A stretch of DNA of 55,714 bases from Xanthomonas translucens pv. translucens DSM 18974 (GCF_000331775.1 NZ_CAPJ01000155.1:1-55714); one strand, 5' to 3'; positions 44,007 through 54,063 are shown, numbered from the stretch's first letter. Notes: a model not told the origin generated them from the sequence alone. Made by a program: numbers and translations.

Positions 44007-45371
44007 TCAGACAGCCTGGCGAGAACCTGCGATTTCCAGCTGCATGTCCAACCCGCCCATACCGAAAAAATCGGCGTTGATCACCTTGAAATGGATGCTG
44101 TCGTAGCGCCTGTCGTGCGGCACCACATCCTCTTCGCCGCGGCTGGCCACGCCCACGGACAGGAAATAGTCGCCATCGGCCAGATCGCAGCGGAACGCGG
44201 CCACGACATCGACCGTGCTGCCGGCAGCGCCGCCAGCGGTGAACGCGGGCAGCGGCTTGTACTCGGTATTGGTCCCGTAAACCACCACACCCTCGGTCGT
44301 CTTCAAGGTGAAGCCGACGATCGGCCTGACCACCTCGCGATCGAACACCAACCTGACCACCAGGCGCACCTCCTGGCCGGACTCGAGAATCGGCGGATAC
44401 AGCGTTTGCGCCGAGCGCAACTCGAAGTCGGTGATGCGCACGGCCGCATCGCCCCAGCGGAATTCGTGCGGATTGTAGTTGGGACGCGACTCGTAGCCGC
44501 TGCCTTCGCCGGCGAACGGCAGCGTCTGTGCGAATGGCGCATCCGCGGCCCGCTCGCCCGCGTCGGGCGCGGGAGCCTCGCTGTCGCCGCTGCCGAACAA
44601 CAGATTGTAGTAGGCGTTGACCACGTCCTTGGGCTTGCCCTGACGCAGCACGCGGCCGCTATCGAGCAACTGCGCGAACTCGCAATGCTGCACGATCTGA
44701 TCGGCCGAATGGCTGACCAGCAGGATCGAAGCGCCATCGTCCTTGAGCTGTTTCAGCCGCGCGAAGCACTTGGCCTGGAACTTGGCGTCGCCGACCGACA
44801 AGGCTTCATCGACGATCAGCAGTTGCGGATGCACCTGCGCCTGCACCGCGAACGCCAGACGCACCACCATGCCGCTGGAATAGCTGCGGATCGGCTGGTC
44901 GATGAACGCACCGATGTCGGCGAAGGCGAGGATGCGATCGAGGCTGGCATCCACCTCGTCCTTGCTCAAGCCGAGGATCGCGGCATTCAGATAGACGTTC
45001 TCGCGCCCGGTGAATTCGGGATTGAAGCCGCTTCCCAGCTCCAGCAATGCCGCCACACGCCCCTTCACCTGGATGCTGCCCTCGGTGGGGGTCAGCGTGC
45101 CGGCGATCATCTGCAGGAACGTCGATTTTCCCGAACCGTTGCGACCGATGAGGCCGACCGTCTCGCCGCGGCGCACCTGCAGATCGGCGCCGCGCAAGGC
45201 CCAGAATTCGCGATAGTAGCGGCGCGAACCGCCCACCAAGCCCTGCAGCAGACGATGCGAAGGCCGGTCGTAGATGTGGTAGCACTTGCCGACGCCACGC
45301 GCATCGACCACCAGATCGGCGTCGCTGGACACCGGACTACCCGATTGCACGGCCAGGGGCTTAGAGGACAT
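44007..45371 (-). CDS. wzt: O-antigen ABC transporter ATPase with C-terminal glycan-binding domain
   Basis: Cytoplasmic ATPase of 454 aa, starting at the ATG at 45371 and overlapping wzm by 11 bases. Walker A is GRNGSGKS (76-83), the signature motif is RSYSSGMVVRLAFA, Walker B is LLIVDEALSVGD, and the H-loop is LVSHS. Residues about 285-454 are a beta-sandwich tail (WGDAAVRITDFELRS, VRPIVGFTLKTTEGVVVYGTN, DYFLSVGVASRGEEDVVPHDRRYD), the Wzt-C type domain that recognises the modified non-reducing end of the glycan. This pairs well with the WbdD-like terminator encoded next. The transporter moves undecaprenyl-linked O-polysaccharide across the inner membrane. Confidence 0.94.
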   Translation of the reverse strand: MSSKPLAVQSGSPVSSDADLVVDARGVGKCYHIYDRPSHRLLQGLVGGSRRYYREFWALRGADLQVRRGETVGLIGRNGSGKSTFLQMIAGTLTPTEGSIQVKGRVAALLELGSGFNPEFTGRENVYLNAAILGLSKDEVDASLDRILAFADIGAFIDQPIRSYSSGMVVRLAFAVQAQVHPQLLIVDEALSVGDAKFQAKCFARLKQLKDDGASILLVSHSADQIVQHCEFAQLLDSGRVLRQGKPKDVVNAYYNLLFGSGDSEAPAPDAGERAADAPFAQTLPFAGEGSGYESRPNYNPHEFRWGDAAVRITDFELRSAQTLYPPILESGQEVRLVVRLVFDREVVRPIVGFTLKTTEGVVVYGTNTEYKPLPAFTAGGAAGSTVDVVAAFRCDLADGDYFLSVGVASRGEEDVVPHDRRYDSIHFKVINADFFGMGGLDMQLEIAGSRQAV

Positions 45372-46194
45372 CGGCGAACCCCCGGCGCGTCTTCTGGAAC
45401 ACGAAGTAGCCGAAATAGGCGAACGCCAGCGCACCGAGCGTGTACATCCCCAGGCCCGCCCAATCCGGCGCGCGCCCCCAGAACGCCACATCGCGCGCCT
45501 CGTCGATGATGAAGGTCAAGGGATTGAGGTGGAACACGAACTGGTACTTCGGCGGCAGCGTGCTCACCGGAACGATGGCCGAGGACAGAAACAAGGTGGC
45601 CGTGGCGATCACCCCGGTCATCTGCCCGATATCGCGCAGGAACACGCTCAGCGAGGACAGCAGCCATCCCAGGCCAAGCAACCCGACGGCCAGCGGCAGG
45701 AACACGATCGGCAGGAAGACCAGCGTCGGGTGCATTTCATGCCGCACGATCAGGTTCAGCACCACGAACACCAGCGAATTGGTACAGGCGTGGAACAGGG
45801 CCGACAGCACCATCGTCCACGGCAGCACATCGAGCGGAAACACGATCCGCTTGACCAGGTTCGCATTGCCGATGACCAGGGTGGGCGCGCGCGTCAGGCA
45901 CTCGGCGAACAGGCCGTGCACGATCAGGCCGAGAAACAGCAGCATCGCGAAGTCGGCGATGTTGCCGCTGGTCCCCGGCCAGCGCGATTTCAGCACGTAG
46001 CCGAACGCCAAGGTGTAGATGATCAGCATCATGAAGGGACTGATCAGCGACCACAGCAGGCCGAAGCTGGCCCCGCGGTAGCGGCCGAGCACGTCGCGTC
46101 GGGTCATCTCCATCGTCAGGCTGGGATAGTGCAGCCAGGCATGGAACGGTCCAGTCGGCGAAATGCGATTCGCCCGTTGCAGCACATCGTGCAT
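45361..46194 (-). CDS. wzm: O-antigen ABC transporter permease
   Basis: Inner-membrane permease of 277 aa from the ATG at 46194, one base after the metB stop. The ABC-2 family pattern is clear: DVLGRYRGASFGLLWSLISP near the N-terminus, six hydrophobic helices, and LNPLTFIIDEARDVAFWG near the C-terminus. With Wzt it exports the finished O-polysaccharide. The tight link to metB suggests the operon may read from metB or that an internal promoter lies in metB. The frame extends to 46242 but that overlaps metB, so the ATG at 46194 is preferred. Confidence 0.93.
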   Translation of the reverse strand: MHDVLQRANRISPTGPFHAWLHYPSLTMEMTRRDVLGRYRGASFGLLWSLISPFMMLIIYTLAFGYVLKSRWPGTSGNIADFAMLLFLGLIVHGLFAECLTRAPTLVIGNANLVKRIVFPLDVLPWTMVLSALFHACTNSLVFVVLNLIVRHEMHPTLVFLPIVFLPLAVGLLGLGWLLSSLSVFLRDIGQMTGVIATATLFLSSAIVPVSTLPPKYQFVFHLNPLTFIIDEARDVAFWGRAPDWAGLGMYTLGALAFAYFGYFVFQKTRRGFADVL

Positions 46195-46195
46195 G

Positions 46196-47383
46196 TCAGC
46201 TCCGCAGCGCGCGATCGAGGTCGGCTTGCAAATCCCCCACATCCTCGACCCCCACGCTCAACCGCACCAGCGCATCGCTGATGCCGAGCTGGGCGCGCCG
46301 TTGCACCGGCACCGAGGCGTGGGTCATGACCGCAGGATGGTTGACCAGGCTTTCCACGCCGCCCAGCGATTCGGCCAGGGTGAACAGCTCGGTGCGTTCG
46401 CAGAAGCGCTTGGCCGCCTGCAGACCGCCCTTGAGCACGATCGAGACGATACCGCCGAAGCCGGACATCTGCCGCTGCGCCAGGGCATGCTGCGGATGCG
46501 AGACCAGGCCGGGATAGATCACCTTGTCGAGCGCCGGATGGGTGTCCAGCCACTGCGCCAGCTGCAGCGCGTTGTCGCAATGCGCACGCATGCGCAGCGG
46601 CAGGGTCTTGAGCCCGCGCAGCGCCAGGAAGCTGTCGAACGGGCCCTGCACGCCGCCCACCGAGTTCTGCAGGAACGCCAGTTGTTCGGCCAGTTCGGCG
46701 TTGGCGCCGACCACGGCGATGCCGCCGACCATGTCGGAGTGGCCGTTGAGGTACTTGGTGGCCGAATGCACCACGATGTCCGCGCCCAGCTGCAGCGGGC
46801 GCTGCAGCATCGGCGAGGCGAAGGTGTTGTCCACCACCACCAGCAGGCCGTGCTTGTGCGCGATCGCGGCGATCGCGGCGATGTCGACGATCTTCAGCAT
46901 CGGGTTGGTGGGTGTCTCGATCCACACTATCCTGGTCTTGGGTCCGATCGCCGCGGCGAACGCGGCCGGATCGGTCAGGTCGACGAAGCTGAAGTCCAGT
47001 GCGGCGGTGCGCCGTCGCACACGCTCGAACAGGCGATAGCTGCCGCCGTACAGGTCGTCCATCGCCACCACGTGGCTACCGCTGTCCAGCAGCTCCATCA
47101 CCGTGGAGGTGGCGGCCATGCCCGAGGCGAAGGCGAAACCGCGGGTGCCAGCTTCCAGCGCGGCGACACAGCGCTCGTAGGCGAAGCGGGTCGGATTGTG
47201 GGTGCGCGAGTACTCGAAGCCCTGGTGTTCGCCAGGGCTGGACTGGGCGTAAGTGGAGGTCGCATAGATCGGCGGCATCACCGCGCCCGTGGACGGGTCC
47301 GGATGCTGGCCGCCATGGATCGCCAGGGTCGCCAGCGACAGCGCGGGGCCGTCGCCATTGGGGTTGGACGTGTGGTCCGTCAT
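46196..47383 (-). CDS. metB: Cystathionine gamma-synthase / gamma-lyase type enzyme
   Basis: PLP-dependent transsulfuration enzyme of 395 aa. The PLP lysine is K210 in HSATKYLNGHSD, with the family motifs FEYSRTHNPTRFAYE, FASGMAATSTV, VWIETPTNP and VVDNTF. It is annotated metB in Xanthomonas, and it marks the right flank of the O-antigen locus. Because cbs lies just upstream on the same strand, the pair could equally run reverse transsulfuration (homocysteine to cysteine), in which case this would act as a cystathionine gamma-lyase. Sequence motifs do not separate the two. Confidence 0.9.
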   Translation of the reverse strand: MTDHTSNPNGDGPALSLATLAIHGGQHPDPSTGAVMPPIYATSTYAQSSPGEHQGFEYSRTHNPTRFAYERCVAALEAGTRGFAFASGMAATSTVMELLDSGSHVVAMDDLYGGSYRLFERVRRRTAALDFSFVDLTDPAAFAAAIGPKTRIVWIETPTNPMLKIVDIAAIAAIAHKHGLLVVVDNTFASPMLQRPLQLGADIVVHSATKYLNGHSDMVGGIAVVGANAELAEQLAFLQNSVGGVQGPFDSFLALRGLKTLPLRMRAHCDNALQLAQWLDTHPALDKVIYPGLVSHPQHALAQRQMSGFGGIVSIVLKGGLQAAKRFCERTELFTLAESLGGVESLVNHPAVMTHASVPVQRRAQLGISDALVRLSVGVEDVGDLQADLDRALRS

Positions 47384-47465
47384 GAGGGTTTCCCGGAGAA
47401 GGGGCGTGATTCTAGCAGCGAGGTCTGAACGGCCCCCTGTATCGGGAGCCGTCCACGCGGCACCG

Positions 47466-48836
<1,371 letters not shown>

Positions 48837-48927
48837 CGCATCCGGATGCATCGCGCCGTCATAGCGGCTGGAGCGTTGATTATCCGCGGTATGCGCCGGA
48901 ATGTCAGACAAAGCGCGGAATCGGCAC

Positions 48928-48949
48928 AAAAAAGCCGCGATCGCGGCTT
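48928..48949 (-). terminator. Rho-independent terminator of the DUF465 gene
   Basis: Palindromic stem aagccgcgatcgcggctt (48932-48949). On the minus strand it is followed by a T run (48928-48933 read in reverse). It lies between the DUF465 gene and cbs, so the two are separately transcribed. Confidence 0.85.
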
Positions 48950-49036
48950 CGGGGGAGATGACGCGGACGGTGGCAAGCCGACGAGGAGGCCGGCCACCGC
49001 CCGCGACAATTGAACGCTTGTCGTGGGAAAGAGGAA

Positions 49037-49261
49037 TCAGTGGGGCGTTTGCTGCTCGTCGTAGAGCCGCAACAGCTTTTCCTTGGCCGCGAGCTTTTCC
49101 CGCTTCATCTGCGACAGCGTGAGATCGTCGATCGGCAGCACGCCGAGCTCGGCGTCCATGCACTTCTTGTCCAGGGTCTTGTGGCGTTGGTAGAGCTGCT
49201 TGAACTCCGGATCGGACTTGATCAACGCGTCGATTTCGGTCTGCGGTTGCCCTTCGAACAT
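49037..49261 (-). CDS. DUF465 (YdcH-like) small protein
   Basis: Small soluble helical-hairpin protein of 74 aa. The ATG at 49261 is preceded by GGAGG, a near-ideal ribosome-binding site, which decides the start. The sequence matches DUF465: IDALIKSDPEFKQLYQRHKTLDKK, then LTLSQMKREKLAAKEKLLRLYDE, two amphipathic helices separated by a short turn. The family is widespread in Proteobacteria and its function is not established. It has its own terminator downstream. Confidence 0.88.
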   Translation of the reverse strand: MFEGQPQTEIDALIKSDPEFKQLYQRHKTLDKKCMDAELGVLPIDDLTLSQMKREKLAAKEKLLRLYDEQQTPH

Positions 49262-49599
49262 AGGAATAGCCTCCTTCAGCTGGAAACAAGAACGCCCCGG
49301 CCGGAACGGCGCGGGGCGTTGCCTGGGAGCGGAAGCGCGCGGGCCGCCAGCCACTCCACCGCAACGCCCGGGCCTGCTGCCCCTGGAACGTCTCGCTGCG
49401 GTGCGTGCCACTGCTTCATCGGCCCGGCGTCTCCGTGGAACCAGGCGACGATGTGCCGCCTGGGAGTTCGACCCTACGCCTCCCCACCGGATCCGGCAAG
49501 AGACGACCGCCGGCTTTTCCGCATTCAGTTGCTTGCCGCTCAGGCCCAGGGAAAAACCGCGTTAAACACGGCCACCGGGCCGCCACGGCCAGCGCTGGC
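49262..49599. other. 338-bp gap holding one hairpin, no gene
   Basis: The gap lies between the DUF465 gene and the OmpA-like gene. At 49291-49320, aacgcccc and ggggcgtt can pair around a 14-base loop, with a T-rich stretch beyond on the minus strand, so this may terminate the OmpA-like transcript. The rest shows no convincing ORF or RNA gene. A gttcgaccc near 49467 looks like a tRNA T-loop, but no tRNA fold can be built around it. Confidence 0.5.
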
Positions 49600-50496
49600 T
49601 CAGGGCGCGATCAGCACCTCGGCGGCACGCGCCTTGGTCGCCGGCGCCTTCTTGCCGACTGCCTGCAAGCGGCTCGCGGCGACCCCGCCAGCGACCAGCG
49701 CATCGCGCAACGCGTCGGCGCGCTTCTGCGCAACGCCGGCATCGGCGTCGTAGGCCTCGATCCGCACCCGGCCCTTGGCGCCGATCTGCAGGTACTGCGC
49801 CAGCGCCTTGGCCTGGCCGGCGGCATCGGCCGACAGCGCCGCCTTGCCTGCCGCAAAGGCGCCGCCAGTGACGGTGAAGACCTCCCCGCGCGGCTCGAAA
49901 CGCGACGCCGGCAGCTTGGCCCCGGCGACCAGTTCGGCCTCCTCGCGGGCCAGCTTGGCCGACTTCTGCTGCGCGGCGCTGAGCTTGGCGGTCTGCTGCC
50001 CGGCCACGTTGGTCAGCGCCTGCTCGGCGTCCTGCCGGGCCAACTGATCGGCCTCGGCGGCCTGGCGCAGGCTCGCGGCCTCTTCGGCCTGGATCTGCGC
50101 CTGCACCCGCAGCCGTTCGGCTTCCTGGCGCGCGCGCGCGGCCTCGCGGCGGCTGGCCTCGACCAGCAAGTCGCTGCGGGTCTTCTCCAACTGCTCGACC
50201 TGACGCCGCGCCAGTGCCGCGCGTGCGGCGGTCTCGGCGATCTCGACGCGGCGCTCGGCGAGATAGCGCGCGTCGTCCTGCTCCTTGCGCTTAGCTGCGG
50301 CGAACGCGGCGACCGCCTGCTGCGCCTGCAACCGCTCGTAGGCAGCCGCGTCGGCACTCAGCGGATCGGCCTGCAGCGCGACCAGGCGCTGGTTCAGGAC
50401 CGCCAGTTCCGGATCGTCGGCCGCGAACGCGGCCAGCGGTGCGAACAGCAACAGCAGCGCGGCCAGGCGGCCGGCTATCCCCAGACGGCGGCTCAT
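49600..50496 (-). CDS. OmpA-family periplasmic protein with coiled coil
   Basis: Secreted protein of 298 aa. It has a signal peptide (LAALLLLFAPLAAFA), then a long alanine/glutamate/arginine-rich helical region, about residues 35-190, with strong coiled-coil character. It ends in an OmpA-like C-terminal domain (FTVTGGAFAAGKAALSADAAGQ, VRIEAYDADAGVAQKRADALRDALV), which in this family binds peptidoglycan. The family NxDxxG-type motif is only partly kept (YDADAGVAQKRAD). Its start overlaps the stop of the DUF4398 gene by ATGA, so the two are made together. Confidence 0.72.
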   Translation of the reverse strand: MSRRLGIAGRLAALLLLFAPLAAFAADDPELAVLNQRLVALQADPLSADAAAYERLQAQQAVAAFAAAKRKEQDDARYLAERRVEIAETAARAALARRQVEQLEKTRSDLLVEASRREAARARQEAERLRVQAQIQAEEAASLRQAAEADQLARQDAEQALTNVAGQQTAKLSAAQQKSAKLAREEAELVAGAKLPASRFEPRGEVFTVTGGAFAAGKAALSADAAGQAKALAQYLQIGAKGRVRIEAYDADAGVAQKRADALRDALVAGGVAASRLQAVGKKAPATKARAAEVLIAP

Positions 50497-50885
50497 GGAC
50501 GGCCCTCCCCGGTGTTCAAGCTGCGCTCCAGCTCGGCCACCTCGGCCTTGCGCTGTTTCAGCTGCGCATTGGCCACCGCCTCCTCGCTACGCACCCGCGC
50601 CAGGTCGGCGTCGGCCGCCACGCGCAGCGCCAGCTGCGGTGCGGTCTTGCGTTGGCGGCGGTCCAGCGCCGCCTGTTGCGCCTGCTCCAGGCCCTGGCGG
50701 GCAGTGGCGATCAGGTCCGGTGCGTATTGGTCGGCGTCGGCCTGGATCGCGCGCTGCACCGCCTGCTGCGCGGTCTGCAGTTCCGGCGAGGGGACCTGGG
50801 CAAAGGCCGCGGGCGCGGCGAACAGCGCCAACGCGCCCGCCATCACGTACTGCGGGCAACGGATTTGTGCGAAGCTAGTTTTCAT
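50493..50885 (-). CDS. DUF4398-domain periplasmic protein
   Basis: Small secreted protein of 130 aa from the ATG at 50885. Signal peptide MAGALALFAAPAAFA follows a short basic N-terminus and there is no lipobox cysteine, so it is probably soluble. The mature part is a single helical DUF4398-like domain: LQTAQQAVQRAIQADADQYAPDLIATARQGLEQAQ. Such proteins usually pair with an OmpA-like protein, as here. The function is unknown, possibly envelope integrity. It is divergent from pilU across a 99-base gap. Confidence 0.75.
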   Translation of the reverse strand: MKTSFAQIRCPQYVMAGALALFAAPAAFAQVPSPELQTAQQAVQRAIQADADQYAPDLIATARQGLEQAQQAALDRRQRKTAPQLALRVAADADLARVRSEEAVANAQLKQRKAEVAELERSLNTGEGRP

Positions 50886-50984
50886 CAAGGGGGGCCGTAG
50901 GCGGAGACGTCGAGCACGGCCATTGTCGGAAGCCTGTGGCGCGCTTGCAACGGGCTGTCGCGGATTGTTGGGGAACCATTGCGC

Positions 50985-52127
50985 ATGGATATCGGCTACT
51001 TCCTGAAGCTGATGACCGAAAAGAACGCCTCGGACATGTTTCTGACCACGGGCGCACCGGTCTATATCAAGATCGAAGGCAAGCTGTACCCGCTCGGCGC
51101 CACCGGCCTGCCGCCGGGCATGGTCAAGAAGATCGCCTATTCGCTGATGGACGAGGGCCAGGTGCCGCAGTTCGAGCGCGAGCTGGAACTGAACATGGCC
51201 ATCGCGCTGCAGCACGCCGGCCGCTTCCGGGTCAACATCTTCAAGCAGCGCGGCGAGGTCGGCCTGGTGATCCGCGCGATCCGCAGCAAGATCCCCAGCA
51301 TCGAGGAACTGCACCTGCCGCAGGTGCTGAAGGACGTGATCATGACCCCGCGCGGGCTGGTGCTGATGGTCGGCTCGACCGGCTCCGGCAAGTCCACCTC
51401 GCTGGCGTCGATGATCGACCACCGCAACAGCACCACCACCGGGCACATCCTCACCATCGAGGATCCGATCGAATACCTGCACAAGCACAAGATGTCGATC
51501 GTCAACCAGCGCGAGGTCGGCCTGGACACCCACACCTTCAACAACGCGCTGAAGAACGCGATGCGCGAGGCGCCGGACGTGATCCTGATCGGCGAGATCC
51601 TGGATGCGACGACGATGGAGGCGGCGATCGCCTTCGCCGAGACCGGGCACCTGTGCCTGGCCACGCTGCACTCCAACAACGCCGACCAGACCATCGAGCG
51701 CATCCTCAACTTCTTCCCGGAAAGCGCGCACAAGAACGTGCTGATGAACCTGGCGCTAAACCTGCGCGCGGTGGTCTCGCAGCGCTTGGTCAAGGACAAG
51801 AACGCGCGCCGGCGCCCGGCCACCGAGGTGCTGCTGAACACGCCGATGATCCGCGACCTGCTGCGCCGCGGCCAGATCCACGAGATCAAACAGGCGATGG
51901 AGGAATCGCTGGAGGAAGGCATGGAGACCTTCGACCAATGCTTGTTCCGGATGGTCAAGCAGGGCCAGATCGAGCAGGAGGAAGCGCTGCGCGCGGCCGA
52001 CTCGCGCGACGGCCTGGCGCTGAAATTCCGCCTGTCCGAAGGCGCCAGCGGCGAACACGACCCTTACGCCGACTACGACGCCGGCGGCGGCGCCAGCCCG
52101 CCGCGGATCACCCACGGCTTCGGCTGA
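50985..52127 (+). CDS. pilU: Type IV pilus ATPase PilU
   Basis: Cytoplasmic retraction ATPase of 380 aa, an accessory motor to PilT for twitching motility. Walker A is GSTGSGKS (130-137), with the Asp box TIEDPIEYLH and the His box GHLCLATLHSNNADQ. NFFPESAHKNVLMNLA is the PilU-type sequence. The Walker B region reads LIGEILDATTMEAAIAF: Leu206 occupies the position where PilT-type ATPases usually have Arg (GExRD). Catalytic Glu204 is retained. A TTG six bases upstream is possible, but the ATG at 50985 fits better. pilT is not in the window. Confidence 0.9.
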   Translation: MDIGYFLKLMTEKNASDMFLTTGAPVYIKIEGKLYPLGATGLPPGMVKKIAYSLMDEGQVPQFERELELNMAIALQHAGRFRVNIFKQRGEVGLVIRAIRSKIPSIEELHLPQVLKDVIMTPRGLVLMVGSTGSGKSTSLASMIDHRNSTTTGHILTIEDPIEYLHKHKMSIVNQREVGLDTHTFNNALKNAMREAPDVILIGEILDATTMEAAIAFAETGHLCLATLHSNNADQTIERILNFFPESAHKNVLMNLALNLRAVVSQRLVKDKNARRRPATEVLLNTPMIRDLLRRGQIHEIKQAMEESLEEGMETFDQCLFRMVKQGQIEQEEALRAADSRDGLALKFRLSEGASGEHDPYADYDAGGGASPPRITHGFG

Positions 52128-52138
52128 AACCGCCTTAT

Positions 52139-52310
52139 CCCCTGTAGGAGCGGCTTCAGCCGCGACAGGCGGAGTGGTAATTTTCCGAACTGGCATGCAG
52201 TCGGGACTGAAGTCCCTCCCACAGTGCACCCAGCAGGCTTGCCGCAACTCTCCTGTGGAGCGACCTCAGCCGCGACAGGCGTTACCGAGGATGCCGGTCG
52301 CGGCTGAAGG
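52139..52310. repeat. REP-like palindromic repeat cluster
   Basis: Several short palindromes fill the gap between pilU and maiA. cctgtaggagcggcttcagc (52141-52160) continues into cgcgacagg and folds through gcggct/agccgc. gggactgaagtccct makes a second hairpin near 52203. ctcctgtggagcgacctcag near 52251, continuing into ccgcgacagg, is a diverged copy of the first, and gtcgcggctgaag near 52297 is an inverted copy. The gtaggagcggcttcagccgc unit is a familiar REP type in Xanthomonas and Pseudomonas. It lies between convergent genes, a usual site. Confidence 0.75.
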
Positions 52311-52325
52311 TCCAGACGCCAGGCC

Positions 52326-52985
52326 TCAACCCTGCGCGTCCGGCTGCTGCTCCGGACGCGCCGCGGCGAACGCCGGCAGCGCCAGGCAGGCCTGCTCGAT
52401 CCGCGCGATGGTCGGATACGCCTGCATGTCCACGCCGAAACGGCGCGCATTGAACGCCTGCGGCACCAGGCAGCAATCGGCCATGCCCGGCTGCGCGCCG
52501 TGGCAGTAGCGGCCGGTATCCGCCGATTCGGCGAGCAACTGCTCCAGCGCATCGAACCCCAGCACGAGCCAGTGCCGCATCCATTCCTCGCGCTCGGACT
52601 GCGGCACGCTCCACACGCGCTCGAAGAACTGGCCCACGCGCAGGTTGTTGAGCGGATGCATGTCGCAGGCGATCAGCTGCGCGATCCCGCGCACGCGGGC
52701 GCGGTCGATCGCCGCGTCCGGCAGCAGCGGCGGCTCCGGCCAGCGTTCGTCCAGGTATTCCAGGATCGCCAGCGACTGGCGGATCGGCTGGCCGTCGTGG
52801 CACAGGGTCGGCACCAGTTCCTGCGGATTGAGCCGCGCGTACTCCGGCGCATGCTGCTGGCCGCCGTCGCGCAGCAGGTGCACCGGCAGCGCCTGGTAGG
52901 CCAGCCCCTTCAGATTCAGGCCGATGCGCACGCGATAGGCGGCGCTGGAACGCCAGTAGGTGTATAGCTGCAAGGCCTCTTGCAC
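52326..52985 (-). CDS. maiA: Maleylacetoacetate isomerase (zeta-class GST)
   Basis: Glutathione-dependent isomerase of 219 aa from the GTG at 52985, which matches the family N-terminus (LQLYTYWRSSAAYRVRIGLNLKG). The zeta-class signature SSxxYRVR is visible as SSAAYRVR, with the N-terminal thioredoxin-like fold including NPQELVPTL and RQSLAILEYLDERWP. The helical C-terminal domain includes IACDMHPLNNLRVG. It converts maleylacetoacetate to fumarylacetoacetate in tyrosine/homogentisate breakdown. fah lies just upstream on the same strand, completing the last two steps. An ATG at 53027 is an alternative start. Confidence 0.9.
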   Translation of the reverse strand: MQEALQLYTYWRSSAAYRVRIGLNLKGLAYQALPVHLLRDGGQQHAPEYARLNPQELVPTLCHDGQPIRQSLAILEYLDERWPEPPLLPDAAIDRARVRGIAQLIACDMHPLNNLRVGQFFERVWSVPQSEREEWMRHWLVLGFDALEQLLAESADTGRYCHGAQPGMADCCLVPQAFNARRFGVDMQAYPTIARIEQACLALPAFAAARPEQQPDAQG

Positions 52986-53073
52986 GCGTTCTCTCCCCGT
53001 TCGGACGCTCAAGATACCGGTGAACACCGTCAGCGCCGCGCCGCCGGTCGCCCGCGCGCTGCCGCTGGCCGGC

Positions 53074-54063
53074 TCAGGACCGCGCGGCTGGCTCGATGCG
53101 CTGCTCGATCGCGCCGAAGATGCTCACTCCATCACGGTCCAGCATCTCGATCCGCACCACGTCGCCGAACTTCATGAACGGCGTGCTCGGCTGGCCGTCG
53201 CGCAGCGTTTCCACCACCCGCAGTTCGGCGAAGCAGGAGGCGCCGCGCGTGGTGTCCTGGTTGGCGATGGTGCCCGAGCCGATCACCGCGCCGGCCGCCA
53301 GCGGCCGCGTCCTGGCCGCGTGCGCGACCAGTTGCGCGAAATCGAACTGCATGTCCTCGCCGGCCTCCGGCGCGCCGAACCAGGCGCCGTTGATGTGGGT
53401 CAGCAGCGGCAGGTGCAGCTTGTTGTCGCGCCATGCCTCGCCCAGCTCGTCGGGGGTGACGAACACCGGCGACAGCGCCGAACGCGGCTTGGACTGCACG
53501 AAGCCGAAGCCCTTGGCCAGTTCGGCCGGGATCAGGTTGCGCAGCGACACGTCGTTGACCAGCCCGACCAGCTGGATATGCGCGGCGGCCTGCTGCGCAT
53601 CGACCGCCATCGGCACGTCGTCGGTGATCACCACGATCTCCGCTTCCAGGTCGATGCCGTGGTCCTCGCTGACCACCTTGACCGCATCGCGCGGGCCGTA
53701 GAAGCCGGCGCTGACCGCCTGGTACATCAGCGGATCGGTATAAAAACTCTCCGGCACCTCGGCGCCCCGCGCGCGCCGCACCCGCTCCACGTGTGGCAGG
53801 TAGGCGCTGCCGTCGAGGAATTCGTAGGCGCGCGGCAACGGCGCGGCCAATGCGGCGATGTCCAGGTCGAACTGGCCGTCGGCACTGCCGTCGTTGAGCG
53901 ATTCGGACAACGCGTTCAGGCGCGGCGCCAGATTGCTCCAGTCTTCCAGCGCACGCTGCAGGGTCGTGGCGATGCCGGTGGCGCGTACCGCGCGGGTCAG
54001 GTCGCGGGAAACGACGATCAGGGTGCCGTCGCGACCGCCTTCCTTCAGGGAGCCTAGCTTCAT
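53074..54063 (-). CDS. Fumarylacetoacetate hydrolase family protein
   Basis: Metal-dependent hydrolase of 329 aa from the ATG at 54063 (MKLGSLKEGGRDGTLIVVS). It cleaves fumarylacetoacetate into fumarate and acetoacetate. The FAH-fold acidic cluster is seen in LEAEIVVITDDVP, with LVNDVSLRN, GFVQSKPRSALSP and GSGTIANQD marking the active-site region. This is the shorter prokaryotic form. It is cotranscribed with maiA downstream (88 bases). The acetoacetate released could be activated by the CoA-transferase encoded at 14437-15808. The frame upstream to 54174 is not conserved and is left out. Confidence 0.88.
   Translation of the reverse strand: MKLGSLKEGGRDGTLIVVSRDLTRAVRATGIATTLQRALEDWSNLAPRLNALSESLNDGSADGQFDLDIAALAAPLPRAYEFLDGSAYLPHVERVRRARGAEVPESFYTDPLMYQAVSAGFYGPRDAVKVVSEDHGIDLEAEIVVITDDVPMAVDAQQAAAHIQLVGLVNDVSLRNLIPAELAKGFGFVQSKPRSALSPVFVTPDELGEAWRDNKLHLPLLTHINGAWFGAPEAGEDMQFDFAQLVAHAARTRPLAAGAVIGSGTIANQDTTRGASCFAELRVVETLRDGQPSTPFMKFGDVVRIEMLDRDGVSIFGAIEQRIEPAARS

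Noticed and set aside
49420..49510. Possible tRNA or tmRNA end because of gttcgaccc
   Set aside because: The T-stem pairs only two of five positions and no acceptor, D or anticodon arm can be built.
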